Part shown: piece by piece, positions 34,563 through 46,723 of the stretch
How the letters are laid out: each line of letters starts with the position of its first letter
Numbering within the stretch: the stretch's first letter is position 1
Source: Crocodylus rhombifer
Lineage: Eukaryota; Chordata; Crocodylia; Crocodylidae
Length of the DNA: 64,000 nucleotides
Assembly (NCBI GenBank): GCA_038503035.1
Contig: JAVSML010000938.1
Location: 112,987-176,986, forward strand
Direction: 5' to 3'
Made by a program: the position numbers and the translations under genes
Notes under the pieces: model-generated
Told to the model about the DNA's origin: nothing
Databases searched by the model: none
The model's input: the letters and a program-made list of their open reading frames with translations, nothing else

Positions 34563-35811
34563 AATTAAAAGAGGGCTATGGGATGATGCATGGAGGCACT
34601 AAAAGCAGGAAGAACATCTGTCTTGTTCAGCCCACCCTTGCCTCAACTCTCCTCCTGGGCAGCAAGGAGGTGCAAAGTTGGGTTTATGAAGACATGGGAT
34701 GTAGAAGGGACTGAAACACAGAAAAGGACAGTCTGGAGAGCCCAGGAGGGCTTGGTAGAGATAGGGCATAATCTGTACCCACTGCCCTCAGAACCTGGAA
34801 TAGACCCAGGAGCCTGAACCCCACCAGCATATAGGAGCAAAAACCACTAATCAAACATATGCCTCATCTCCCTCCCAGGGCTGGACCACACAGGAGATGA
34901 CAACCTACTGCTGCTTTCTGGTAGCTCAGAGAACTGGCAAGATGTCAACCCTGCTGAGGAACTTTAGCATTCATTTAATGCAAGGGTTCCTTGGAAAATA
35001 AGTGAGAATGACACCAGAGAAATAGGGAATTTGCTCCCAGAATTAATTCTCTGCATACATGGGATAGGGGCAATCTCCTGCAGAGAAGCAGAACCACAGT
35101 AGAGCCGTGCTGCCAATTCAGTATAATTACAATCGCTGACCTTTCAGAGTGACCCGGGCTCTGGTAGGAAATGGATAGCGTTGAAAGAAGGTCTGGGAAG
35201 AAACAGGTAATAGCACCTGTCCACTTCGCATCTGTCAGAGTCCATTCTCACTTGCCATCCTTTACTTTGGGAGGAAGAGACTGGAGGGACAACCTCCAAA
35301 AGTATGTTCCCGTGCTTTCGCCAGGTTGAAGGCTTTGCTTTCCAGACATAGGAGAACCATTGCAGGGAAAGGGAGACACTTTCCATGCCGTCCCTCCCTT
35401 CTGCCTACACCTCCTCTGACATGGAGCCACCTCTGTTCTGGTTTAATAATGAAGAGCAGAGCACGAAAACTGGCTGTAGGCCCTGCTGAAGGGCTGCATG
35501 CTGGGGCAGCTAGGGGCCTACAAGCAGGGACAGGGCAACACCTCCACATTATAAGTTCCCAGGAGCAGCTGCAGATTATGCTGTAGGATCCTAGCAGGTG
35601 CCCTCATCTCCTTTGTATAAAATGCAGAACATTTCCCCACCCTTTTTTTGCTGAATATCCCAAAGAAAAATCAGCTCCATGTATTTCTTGCATTTTTAAC
35701 TTCCTGTTGGCCACGAGAGCTGTTTGTGGTTTTCTGGGTTTTTTTTAATCCTGTATTTCTAGCTGTTAGAGGAGCCTGACAGACTGTCTCTGAGCTAAAG
35801 AGGCTACAGGA
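34563..35811. other. Intergenic spacer between the inverted arms, no gene seen
   Basis: Frames of up to 95 codons on both strands without domains. Confidence 0.5.
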
Positions 35812-35870
35812 AAAAAAATTCAAAGGGTCAGAAGGAGCTGAAAGCTGCACCACTTGCTGTAAGCCAGCCA
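35812..35870 (-). repeat. Arm B of the second inverted local duplication
   Basis: Complement of 34504-34562 at about 95 percent by eye. Next to its poly-A side it runs into AAAAAAAATTC. Confidence 0.8.
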
Positions 35871-38038
35871 CCCAACTCTGTCCCAAGCAGCCAGCACTTA
35901 CAGCTGCTGAGTTTCATAAGAAGTTGGACTGATGCTCCGTGTTTCATTTGGATACCGGCAAGGAAACTGAAGCAGCAGAAGCCACCAGCTCGGCTGCTGA
36001 ATGAACAGTAGCTTTCATATTATGAAGCTCCCCAAGCAACAGCAAAGAAACTAAGGAGAAAAGGAGGTTTTGAGTCACAAGGTAAGTTCACTGGATGCAA
36101 ACAGCTGGAAAAATGATCGATCTGGAGAAGGGACTGTTCCCACCCAGTCGCTGCTGATGGCTTGAACGAGTCACAAAAATAATACTGGTACAGTGACTTG
36201 GTCTTTACTTTTATGCTGCACTGGGACAGGCAAAATAAAGGAGTGGGTTGACTGGGGACTTTCCAGAATATTGCGCTAGTGGCTTTAAGATGTCCCTGCT
36301 AATGCTCATCACTTCCTTTGCCACCCCTGCCATGCCCCATAGAAATTGCGTTCATGCTGCTAGGCTTTTTTTAAGCAATAGGTTTGTCCATACGAATTAG
36401 TGCCCAGCTGTACTTTCCAATGGCTGCCTTCACTAAGGGGGCTTTCTCTGCTTTCCCAGCCTGCAGATCAATTCTTTGCTAGCACACATGCAAGGCAGAT
36501 GTAGGAGTTGACTTTACAGCCCCCGCTCCAGGGTAGGAAACATTCACAGCTTTAACGTGTGTTGCTCCAGCTTTGCCCAAGAATCGCAGGGGTGTGAGGC
36601 GTGCTTTCTTCCCCTAGGCTCAGCTGATTAACGGTGGTGCCCGTGTGGCTTAGCAGAGGGCTGGTAGAGTCATCAGTTAGTCATCGCCATGTGGATTGCC
36701 TGGACCAAGGGAGAGAAGTGTCTGTCCAATGAGAGTCAACACCAGCCCTTGGCCTTTTGCTTTGCAAGCAGCTGGCAACGGCTGCCGAAGTGTGAAAGCG
36801 GAGGTCCCATGCTGCACAGAAACCTTTTTCCGTGTGACTGATGAAGACTCACCATCATCATCCATGTGACCGAAGCACGTGGCTGAAACCGAGGCCCCAA
36901 GCCACTGACTCACAGGCGGTGCCGTCACCAGGAGGAACTCCATTTCATCAGCTCGTGTTTCCTCTGAGCAGTTGCTGAGCTGGAACTTGTCCTCTTTCTC
37001 CAAAAAGCAGGGCTGAATCATTGTCTGGCCATGTGAAAATGAGACTCCTTCCCAGGGCCCGCCCAATAAAAAAACATGACCCTGTCCAGTCTCCAGGCCA
37101 TTGCAGTCATGTTCCTGGCAAGCAACACCACCAAATATTGCTCAGGGGAAAAAAAGAACTAGGAGGGGACCCTTGGGTCTTTAGTAAGCAGTGCTCACTT
37201 TTATTTGGTGTTCTGGGCCACGACCGAGGCTCTGAAGCGGTTCTGTAAGACAAATGGATAAAACAATAGCCGTATTAAATAACAACACTTGCAACAGTAA
37301 CAAGAAAAATGATTATTTGAGACCCCAAATCATTAATGAAGCAGAAGGCAATTTCACACATGGCATGAAAGCAGGCATTGCTCCCTTGATCAGAGTGGAA
37401 CTATGTCAGCGCCTGCCAGCTCTGCATGATACATCTCTTCTTGATTAGGAATCAGAGCAAAGGCTTGCTGAATTGTAAGGATTGGATCTAACCTCTTGTT
37501 CAGGCGACTGGGGAAGCACGGGGCAGCTACTAATTTGGGATGTGACCCAAGCTTCTGAAGTTTTTGGGTGCAGATCCCAGCTCCTTTAAATTTGGGACAT
37601 CTAGAAGTTTAGGGTTGTGCTCCATGCTTGAAGGTGCACTTTTTGATGGTCTCACCGTGTATCCAGACAAAGCGGATGCTGGGAAAAGCTCTTTCAGCTG
37701 TAAGCAACCACATTTGAAAGCCACGGACTTTCTGGTACGAGCCGCTCCTCAGGAGAGTCATCCCCAAATGCTTTGAAACATGTGAAGAGAGGGAGCCAAC
37801 AGAAAGGCATCTGCAAAAGGCTGTTAATTGTGCTGGTATTTTAAGTGACACGGCCAACTCTTCCTCTCCATGTGCTCCTCAGATGATATTCAGGCAGGCA
37901 AAAATGCTCATTATATCTCAGTGTGCAACGAGGCACTAAAATATCTGAGAACTAGGCCATCATTTCAAAGAACAGCTGTCCATCAGGGACAGTATGAATC
38001 TCCCGCTGGGAGAGACTCCTGAACTGTTTGGATTTGAA
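35871..38038. other. Intergenic, no gene seen
   Basis: A minus-strand frame of 129 codons (37066 to 36677) has no recognisable domain. Confidence 0.5.
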
Positions 38039-38113
38039 GGGCGCTTGTACACATGACGAAAATTGGCCGTTTTTTGTGGTTTAATTGCATCACGCTGTAC
38101 ACATACAGGGGTT
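38039..38113. mobile_element. Short MITE-like element
   Basis: Left GGCGCTTGTACACATGACG and right GCTGTACACATACAGGGG share an inverted GTACA core. Target duplication not resolved. Confidence 0.3.
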
Positions 38114-39404
38114 TTTTTTTTACAATTTAAATGAGTTTACTACATTGCCAACCAAACCACATCCGCATGGAGTTTAGTTTGCAACATAGCTATTTGTAAC
38201 GTTGCAGCCTTATCTGTTTATATTTAAGACTGGTCACTGTTTTATGGGGTGTTTAATTAGTCCATCAAGAATTGCTGTAGAGTAGTGGTAATGCACTTAT
38301 ATAACTGCTCTGGATCAAACGGAGCATATGATACAACAGTGTCCTTGGCTAGAGAAAACTGTTCAGATCCATAATTTATACAACACCTGCTTTGACAATG
38401 AAGTGAGAGCTCAGCCATTGGCAATACAGGTTTATTATTTCAGGTTGTATCTGGGAATGCATTCAAAAGTTTGGATGCTTGCTTTGCAAAAACCTGCTGG
38501 ATTTGCTGCAGGGAAGAGAGACTATTAAATGAGACTAGTATTTTTCTATTCTCATCTGGATACCGTAGGAAAGGCTTCTTATGGATCAGATTCATAATGC
38601 TTTCACAAAAATCAGGCTCCACTTTCCTATTATTTTTTTAATAGGATTTTTTACCAAGACGGTAACAAAAGAGAATCAAAACAGAAGTGCAGGGGTCATG
38701 GTTGAATCATTTCATGTTTTGCAAGCTTCCAATTTAACTGCTAAAGGGTTTTTTTTTTTTAAGATATCCCCATTTAATGCATGAAGAAGTTTCATTTTCT
38801 TGGTTGTCCAGAGAAAATTTCAGCTATTTTTCTTCCGTCTCATTTGCCACCAGAAATTAGCTGTGCTTATGCTGTGTTCTGAGCAGGTCTCTGGAGACCG
38901 TTATAGGAAAAAAAAAAAACAGTTTCCATTCCTCATAGTAATTACCTATTGGAATCAGATTAGCTGAGAAGAAACACCACTTTAAAGCACCAAAAGTTCA
39001 TTTATGAAAATCAGAGACAGTAACGCACATGCAGCTATTGTAACAAGGACGTCTTATAGTGTCGTAGTGTATGTGGCTTAATCGCTTGTGTCATTAGGGA
39101 ACGTGGGTCGCAAGTGTAAAAGGAATTAGTGAACAGCAGACCTCAAGAGGTTCAGAAGATGGGCTCCCTTTAGACAAACTATCAAAAATTGCAGATAATT
39201 TTAGAGCTCTTCCCTCTGCAAACTTGAGCTAGGTGTGAGAGGTGAGCCCAAAGTGAAACAGCTTAATCCAAACACTTCAACTTAAAAAAAAAAAAAAAAG
39301 AAAAGGATCAGATTGCACCAAGAATTTAACAAAACAGTATCAAAACAGAAAGCCAAAGGTCATGGCTCAATCTTTTTTTATGCTTTATAAGTATCTAGTT
39401 TAAC
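38114..39404. other. Intergenic, no gene seen
   Basis: AT-rich with A/T homopolymers (for example A16 near 39284). No gene. Confidence 0.55.
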
Positions 39405-39497
39405 TTGAATTGGATGATCCTACCTTGAGCAGGGGGTTGGACGAGGTGACCTCCTGAGGGCTCTTCCAGTCCTACTTTTTGATGATTTTGTGATTCA
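39405..39497 (+). mobile_element. CR1 3' tail
   Basis: GAGCAGGGGGTTGGACGAGG, TGACCTCCTGAGGGCTCTTC, then TTTTTGATGATTTTGTGATT. Confidence 0.75.
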
Positions 39498-40011
39498 TCT
39501 TCAACCTCTGAGCTGGGCACCCGATATGTAGGAAACATTGGCTCCTAATTTGAACCTTGTGGGATGCATCGATCTCTCTGCGAAGACTCCCAACTGTGGG
39601 TTGCCTTGCAGTATTTTTTTTATCCCTTTGCTCTTGGGTCTTTGAAAGTAGCACAGAAATGGAGAGAGAGCGTTCGGCAGGCAGAATGACCTGGATTGCA
39701 TTTTTGGACAAGCCACCAACGTTTTGAGCCTCTTCTTTGAGCACCCGGGGCTGTGAACATTGTGGCCATCAGTCGGGGTTATAACAATGTGATGAGAAGA
39801 GCCAATCAGGAATTTTTTGGTTAAATGATTTTATTGAAAAATACTGATTCACTAGATGACAAAATCTGGAGGGTCAGTAGGGGCAATTCTTTTTTTTTTT
39901 TTTTTTCCTCAGTGAAAATATTTTGAAAAGGTTTTGAAACAAAACCATCAACAAATGTACTTTTTTTTTTTTTTTTTTTACATTTTCTAAATATAAACTT
40001 CAAAGTTTTCC

Positions 40012-40084
40012 ACTTGACAGCAAGGGGGCTGTACCTGATGATCTCACAAGGTCCCTTCCAGCCCTAAACTTCTGTGAATCTGTG
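40012..40084 (+). mobile_element. CR1 3' tail
   Basis: GATGATCTCACAAGGTCCCT then TCCAGCCCTAAACTTCTGTG and AATCTGTGA. Faces the opposite-strand tail at 40148. Confidence 0.7.
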
Positions 40085-40147
40085 ACATGCCTTTTCATTT
40101 TTACTTTTAAGCTAATGAGCATAGAAAAATTCAAACCCCAAATATAG

Positions 40148-40212
40148 TTCATAGGTTGTAAGGCTGGAAGGGACCTTGGAAGATCATCGGGACCAGCCCC
40201 CTGCATAGCTGA
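40148..40212 (-). mobile_element. CR1 3' tail, inverted
   Basis: TCATAGGTTGTAAGGCTGGA then AGGGACCTTGGAAGATCATC is the complement of a CR1 end. Confidence 0.7.
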
Positions 40213-41645
40213 CATCAAAATGACTTTTTTCAATGTTATCAGCACAAAATAGTTTGATTGACCTGGACCCACGTTTTATTTTTGTCACTTCATAACATAT
40301 TTTTTTTAATTTAATCTTCTTTGTGCAATTATTGGGAACAATTATGTAAAGTCTCCAAATTTGTCATAGGATGGAAAAAACAGCTGCTGCCTGCTTTCTC
40401 CGCGCCCCCCCCGCCCCAGTTTTGCTTAAGTATAGTGTCCCATTTCAGAGCTTTCAACTCAGAAAACAGCAATTCTACATTGAAATATTTTGGGATTCTA
40501 AGATTTCCCTACCATGTACAGTCTCTTTGTGCTGAAAACTATCTTCGGTTTCTATTTCTGTCCTTTTTCTTTGGAAATGTCCCCCCTTCTCTCTGGAGAA
40601 GGAGCACGAAGGATGACCAAACAGGAATTTGATCAGCTCTGCCATCTCCGGGCATTCTGCGTTGAACTAATACATCATTCTAGACACACGCCAGCACATC
40701 TGATCAGTATGAAAAAGTAGGACAAATGTTCCCCCAGTGTTGGAATTTGAATCATTTGCTGAAGACACAACCTGCCAGATCTTTCCTCTAGTGTAAGCGG
40801 AGGTGCTGGCAGAACGTATCAGAGTTTGTCGTGCACAGGCTTGTGAAGGTGATAAATCTGCCTCGTTGGGAAGAAAAAGGTTATCGTTGCGCTTGGTGCA
40901 GTAAGATCTCAGTAACCATCTGTAATGAAAAACACATCTCCCCTTTCCACCCATATTTCCATCATCAGTGTTATGTTAGGGGCTCTACCTTTGTTTTTAC
41001 GTTTTCTTTTTCTTGCACTTTTCTCTTAAGTGTTTCCTTCAGGCCTCCCTATTTCTTTTTCCCCCTTGGATTTACTTTCCTTCCCTCTAATCCACGTGGG
41101 TTTTCACTTTCATCCCCTCATTGTGCTCCCTTGGTTTCCATTTCCCCTTTGCCAGGTCCGTAACTGAGATGCAACTTTGCAAGTGCTGGACTGTGAGCTT
41201 TTGTCCTCTCCCGCAGCAGTGCTCTCTTTGCTGCTCTCCCCTACCTGCTTTTTCTCTATTTTTATCTCCTTTCCCTAGTTCTTTGTCGGCATATGACAAT
41301 CTATTTTCACATGCAGACTCCAGCACCACAGTGGCCTTATCCTCAACCACATGTAGGGTCCGTGAGATGTCCAATTATAAAGGTTTTCACACATGCTTAC
41401 ACACCCGCAGGTATGAAAATTCAGGACCCTTAAAGGAAACATTTTTGCTTTGATTTCCAAGAGCTATAGGCCATAGATGATTTTTTTTTTTTGCTCAGTA
41501 GACTGTTTTTCCCAAAGCAGATGAAAACAAACCTGCCCGCCCTGTACCCCCGCACATCCTTATGCTTCATGAATCATGGAACAAATCATAGATTTTGACA
41601 ATTTCCCCAGTGGGTAATTATCATAATACTTCTCTCTAACGTACA
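40213..41645. other. Intergenic, no gene seen
   Basis: Pyrimidine-rich at 40990-41270. Short frames only (up to 110 codons). Confidence 0.5.
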
Positions 41646-42252
41646 ATAGATAGATAGATAGCAGGGCTGTGCAAAGCTTTGACTTAATATTCAGTTCAAC
41701 AAATATTCGACATATTTGACCTTGAAAAGTGAAAGTCGAGTCGAATAGCAGCTGGTCGAATAGCTGTCGAATCGAATACCGGAAGTCGAATATTAACGGC
41801 ACGGGTCGAATATTCGACTTGCCTGTACTGGATTCCCTATGTGGGGGGGGGAAGAGGAAAGTAAGGGGAGGGAGGGGGAAGGAGTGCGTTCATGACTGAC
41901 ACGTGTGGCCGGCCAATGACCTGTCAGCATTCTCTGAGGTCCTGTCCAATCCCAGTGCCCTGGGGGAGGGCCAGAGAAAATGCAGAAAAAGCAGCAGTTT
42001 TTCCGCTCCCTGCTTTCTGCCTCGGGGTCCGTTTCTGCGCTGCTGGTGTTCGCCAGCACCGCCGCGTCAGGCCGCGCCGGCTGGAAGCCCTGCTCTTCAA
42101 CAGACTCCCTGCTTGCAACGCTAGCAACAGGGATTTCTGAGAACTTGGTGCTTTTATTTTATAACTACTTTTCATATTAGTTTATGCTGATATTGGATGG
42201 GGTTAGTAGTAGCCCAGGATCTATTCTATATACAGGGATTTAGTTTATATAT

Positions 42253-42333
42253 ATCACAGAATCAAAGAAGTCGGGTCAGAAGGGACCTTGTACATCTTCA
42301 AGTCCGACCCCCAAGATCTTCAAGTCCGACCCC
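42253..42333 (-). mobile_element. CR1 3' tail nested in the hAT-like element
   Basis: ATCACAGAATCAAAGAAGTC then GGGTCAGAAGGGACCTTGTA is the complement of a CR1 end. CAAGATCTTCAAGTCCGACC is tandemly repeated. Confidence 0.7.
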
Positions 42334-42724
42334 CCCCTTTTTTTTCCTAAAATATTTGAAGCACTGTGTTTAATACACTGAACTGTACAGTAATTATTCA
42401 AATACTTGTATTCTGAATTGTTTAAGGACTCATACATTAGAGATTCACACCGTAATTACTTGCCAGAGCACTCACAACTGCATGGAGGGTTATCAAGTTA
42501 ATACAATGTCTATTGACACTTGGGCAGCGATATGTTGGTACCTCTCCCCTTTACTCCTCTGAATAACCTTAGTTATCTAGTCCAGCTTCAACTCAGTCAC
42601 GCAAACAGATAAATAAATGGAATGAGAAAGAAATATGTATATATTTATACATCATTCATTCTTTCCACCACACCAGCGCTTTTCAATATATTACCTACAC
42701 ACACAAACACATTGACACAACATC

Positions 42725-43560
42725 CAGAAATCTAACCCGCGGCGCACGGCGCCCTGAGAGGCTCCAGTTTACACACGGAGGCACACATTATGAAGCGGGG
42801 TGGAAAGGCGGGTGGCCGCACCGGCCGGCCTGCACGAAGGGGAGCAAGGGGGGTTGCAAGCGGGAGAGCTGCAGTTTCTCCCCCCACCAAACTCAGACGC
42901 AGCCTCTTTCCTTACTGCCGGTAGCAGCCTCAGCCCTTGTTGCGGGAGGAGAGGGGAGCAGCCGTGCCGCCAGAGCCTCTGCCCGTGCCCGAGACTCTCT
43001 CGTGTCCGGACACGGCAGCCACAACCTCTCCCACCGTAACCGCAGCCCGCACAGCAGCGCGCTTCCCCCCCGTGGCACTGCCGACGCCGAGCCTTCCCGC
43101 GCCAGACGAAGAGCTGGCGCTGGATCTGGATCCCCGTGCCCTGGCAAGGGAAGGAGGGGGAAATCAGTCGCGTTTGTGCTGGACACCCCTCGGGTTTTTC
43201 CTTTCAAGCCACTTCAGGAGGTGCCCCTACGCCGGTGAAGGCAAGCGGGTCAGCTGCGTCGGCCCTGTCTCCTGCTGCGCCTCTGGCTGCTGGAGAGGGG
43301 AGAGTTCAGCAGCATCCGCAGATGCACCCGCACGCCGGAGGGAAAGGTCCGGTACTAGCATGGGCTGGGATCATTATGAGCTGTGTCACAAGCTGTGTCG
43401 GTCAGCAGCCGGCGGTGCCGTTTCCCCCAAACCCCGCACCCAGCACCGTGACCGCGGGCAGGCTTGGTGGGCCGCTCAGGGGTGAGCAGGCCGGCAGGTC
43501 CGAGCTCCCTGCGGCTTTCCACACAAGTCACAGGAGCATCTCTCTCAAGAATTCGGGGTG
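42725..43560. promoter_or_regulatory. CpG-rich block inside the hAT-like element
   Basis: Dense in CG dinucleotides (GCGGCGCACGGCGCCC near 42739, CCGCACCGGCCGGCC near 42815, ACGGCAGCC, CCGACGCCGAGCC) compared with the CG-poor surroundings. It could be a transposon promoter or a captured CpG island. No TATA box and no clear coding sequence. Confidence 0.4.
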
Positions 43561-43862
43561 CTGTTTCTCCGCACCCCCGAACCTATCTTGTCAAAAGTCA
43601 GTGGGCTTTGTGGGCCCTTCAGGAGCTACCATTCCTGCAAGTGTCACCAAGATCAGACAAGAAATGCCGAAGCTATAGCTTGCTTCGACCTTCCCCATTA
43701 TAGCCTGCGGGAAGTCAAAGCAGCTCGAATATTCGACTGAGCTTTGACCTCGAGTCCAAGCGGAGCCGCGTCGACTCCAAGCAGACGGCAAATCGAAGCG
43801 GGACCCAGTGTAATATTTGACGTGGCTGTCGAATCGAATGTTACCTGCTCTGCACGGCCCTA

Positions 43863-43909
43863 ATAGATGGATGGATGGATGGATGGATGGATAGATAGAT
43901 AGATGGATC
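43863..43909 (+). repeat. (GATG)n/(GATA)n microsatellite
   Basis: Tandem GGAT then GATA units right after the hAT-like element. A short GATA run also lies immediately before it (41646-41661). Confidence 0.9.
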
Positions 43910-44984
43910 TATTCCCAAACACCGCTCTTTTACTTATATTTCTAAATAGTCCCCAAGTGGAAAACTTTCCCCTTTTTTGGTTGTTTTGAGAAGGAAAAAA
44001 CCCAACACAGACATGCTGATCCTTTTAGTGATAATCACCATTCTAATCCAAACTACGTGCTTTAAACAAGAACTAATATTTTTACATTTACGAATCCTCT
44101 ATCTACATCCAAATCAGAAATATTTTTCCTAATGAATGCTCTGATTCTCCTTGACGAGAGCAATACAAGCAGGCAGGAGAACAATTAAGCCTCCTTTGCC
44201 TAATGCTTTGAGATTGAAACGATGCAATGTTCTACTACGTGTCCCCTAGGTTACTGCTTTACGGGCCAAAACCATGAAAAAAGCAAACTACTTTTCAATG
44301 AAATAAAATTGGGTCTTGAACAGCCAATAGATTTAGGTTTTTTGTGTGTGTGTGGGGGTTCTTTATATGACTGAACATAGCTAATAGTCCTCTTGATTTT
44401 AGACCAGACCTAACCAAGCCTAGAAACTTGTGGTCTGAAAACAGGGAATCCCTCATAAAAAATGTACCATGTAAGTAGGACATACTACCTGACTAGATTG
44501 TCGATATGGGTCCCCTTTCAAATTTGCTTTAATCCCCTTTACATTCATCTGGCAATATAAGGAGACCGAATGCACACGTAATTTCATTCCAGAGTGGTGT
44601 AAAAGGACGTCCACATGAATGAGAACTCTGGCCTCAAACTGCATCATATTAAAGCCCATTAACTTCCCAAAAGCTTACACCCAAGATCAGATTTCTGTTG
44701 CGTTGTGAACAGGACCATCACAATTATCCTACAGTCAGTTGAAAACTGTTCACTGCTTTCACATGAAAAGGTATTATTATTCATGCTAATGATTATAAAT
44801 AGTCCAGCATGCTAATAAGCATTTGACAGGCCTCAGCGAGTTCAACAGAAGTACGATAGAAAAATAAAAAGTGAGCATCTCATTCTTTGTGGTGACAAGT
44901 CAAAAGCCAGAACCCAAGCAGGAAGTTTCCTATAAAGTGCCTATAGTCCAAAGGACAGATATTACTTCCCCCTTGGTCTTCTCT
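43910..44984. other. Intergenic, no gene seen
   Basis: AT-rich, short frames only. Confidence 0.55.
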
Positions 44985-45370
44985 TCTTGGGAACAGGGTT
45001 TATTTAATCTGGGGAAGAGAAGACCGAGGGGATGTAATAACAGCCGTTAACTCCCTGCCGGGGGCTGCAAAGAGGCTGGAGCTGGGCTGGTCTCAGTGGG
45101 GGCAGATGACAGAAGGAGCAATGGGCTCAAGCTGCAGCAAGGGAAGTTGAGGTTGGATATTAGGGAAAACTTTCTCACTAGGAGGGTGATGAAGCACTGG
45201 AACAAGTTACCTAGAAAGATGGTGAAGTCTCCATCCTTGGAGGTATTTAAGACCCGGCTTGCCACAGCCTTGGTGGGGATGATGTAATCGGGGCTGGTCC
45301 TGCTTGGAGCAGGGGGTTGGACTAGACATGATCCCCCCAGGGTCCTTTCAACCTGAATTTTCTATGATAG
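44985..45370 (+). mobile_element. CR1 3' end fragment
   Basis: From TTTAATCTGGGGAAGAGAAG through a WNKLPRKMV-type coding remnant (45190-45250) to GGTCCTTTCAACCTGAATTT and TCTATGATAG. Confidence 0.85.
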
Positions 45371-46490
45371 TACTTCCCCCATAGTGGCAATCTGTTCTGT
45401 ATCCACTAAACCCTGCACAGTTCCCAGCCCAGAGAAACCGGAGCCTGGCGTACCGTGGTTTGAAATCTTGGCAGTATTTGGGAACCACGCCAGCCATCAC
45501 CTCTCCTACCTCCCTGCTAACATCCCGGACAGCCCGCTGCAAAACTGGGAGTTGTGAAGTGTCTGACAAAGTGAGAATCTTTGCTTTGACTTCACGGACT
45601 CTGGATCAGGCCCCAAAAGGGCATAACTTTTAACAAGAAAACTATAAGCCAGAACCTTTGTGACTGTGAGGTGGTGAAGCGTTATGAAAATCAGTGGAGC
45701 GGGCAATGAATTCCTGGTAAAAGGACTGACATTTCTATACAAAGATAGAGAAGACGAGTGATTGCCTAGCCATCATCTGTTGCATCTCTGCATTTCCCTG
45801 TGGCACTCTGGAGCCTTCAGATAACACTGTAGAAAACCATAATTAAAAATCTAGAACCAGTGTTTGTGCAAAGCCATTGCTACGTAACGTCTACATTCAC
45901 AGCGACTGTGACTTCCCAACAGGCTTATTTAGTAATTCAGATATGAAGCCTACCTAGAAATTCAGCTGAGAGAGAAGACAGATATAATCAAAAGCCCTGC
46001 TTGACCAACTAACTCAGTGTTAAAGCAGTTACCTAACAAAAGGCTAAAAGGAAGATTTGCCAGGAAAATGTAGAGTTGCATACCCTCCTACATTCACACT
46101 TCCCCTAAAAACTCTGGAGAATTATACATGTTATATTTGCTTTTGTTGTTTTGGTTTTTTTAAAGGAATTACAGTGATTAGGGATGGTACAAAAACAAAA
46201 ATGATTATTACTACATTAATACTTGGATACTTGGGGGAGGGGATTGAGCTAACCGATTAATGGATGCAACGCTCCAAGTTGCAACTCTGCAAACTAAATT
46301 ACATCAGGATGTGGCTGAGTTCATGATGATGCAAACTCATTTAAAACCCCCCAAACTCGCGTCCATGTAAAATTAAGGGAAATTTTTGTCACGTGTACGT
46401 GGTTACTCCAGTTACAACCAACTCTCTCACCATTGCCTTGTATTCCCTTCCAGTCTTTTTGTTGTTACTGCCTGTTTTCTCCTAACAGGT
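45371..46490. other. Upstream flank of C1QTNF8, no gene seen
   Basis: Short frames only. No TATA box or CpG island is evident close to the coding exon; any promoter is not identifiable by eye. Confidence 0.4.
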
Positions 46491-46622
46491 ACCTAGGTGG
46501 GAAGCAGCATGGGGGCACAGACCGGCTTTTTTGCTGTTTGCGTGTACAGCGCCTAACATGATCAGGCCTGACCCCCTGACGGGGACCTCTTGGTGCTACG
46601 ACAATAGCATAAATAATAAGTG
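46491..46622 (+). mobile_element. Old amniote MIR/L3-type tail just upstream of C1QTNF8
   Basis: GTGTACAGCGCCTAACATGA then GGGACCTCTTGGTGCTACGA and ATAAATAATAAG match the widespread amniote tail (CAGCGCCTAGCAC ... GGTGCTAC ... AATAATAA). Confidence 0.65.
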
Positions 46623-46690
46623 CACCCTGTGGTAAGCAGACAGATGGCCATCGGTTGCTCTGCGTTGAATCATCCCATTAATCATTACCG

Positions 46691-46708
46691 TTACTCTCCC
46701 TGCTCCAG
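46691..46708 (+). other. Splice acceptor before the first coding exon of C1QTNF8
   Basis: A pyrimidine-rich run ending in CTGCTCCAG directly precedes the short leader GCTGGCCGAGTTGAAG and the ATG. This implies that transcription starts further upstream in at least one non-coding exon that I cannot locate. A GTAAGC donor-like site at 46632 is too close (about 75 bp) to be the partner of a normal vertebrate intron. Alternatively the pyrimidine run is simply 5' UTR sequence. Confidence 0.5.
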
Positions 46709-46723
46709 CTGGCCGAGTTGAAG

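Larger units (their letters stand above)
41662..43862. mobile_element. 2.2-kb hAT-like element with TCGAAT-rich ends
   Basis: The left end CAGGGCTGTGCAAAGC and the complement of the right end, TAGGGCCGTGCAGAGC, form the TIR. Flanks ATAGATAG (41654-41661) and ATAGATGG (43863-43870) could be an 8-bp target duplication but lie in GATA/GATG microsatellite sequence. Both subterminal regions (41706-41820 and 43683-43845) carry many TCGAAT/ATTCGA motifs, including TCGAATATTCGA palindromes, plausible transposase binding sites. The interior has CCAAT boxes (41913, 41946), a CR1 tail (42253-42333) and a CpG-rich block. The interior frames (up to 182 codons) show no transposase domain, so it is probably non-autonomous. 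Confidence 0.65.

Noticed and set aside
42937..43678. Overlapping plus-strand frames of 182 and 180 codons
   Set aside because: They lie in CpG-rich sequence, where stop codons are rare, overlap in different frames, have proline/alanine-rich low-complexity content and no transposase or host domain.
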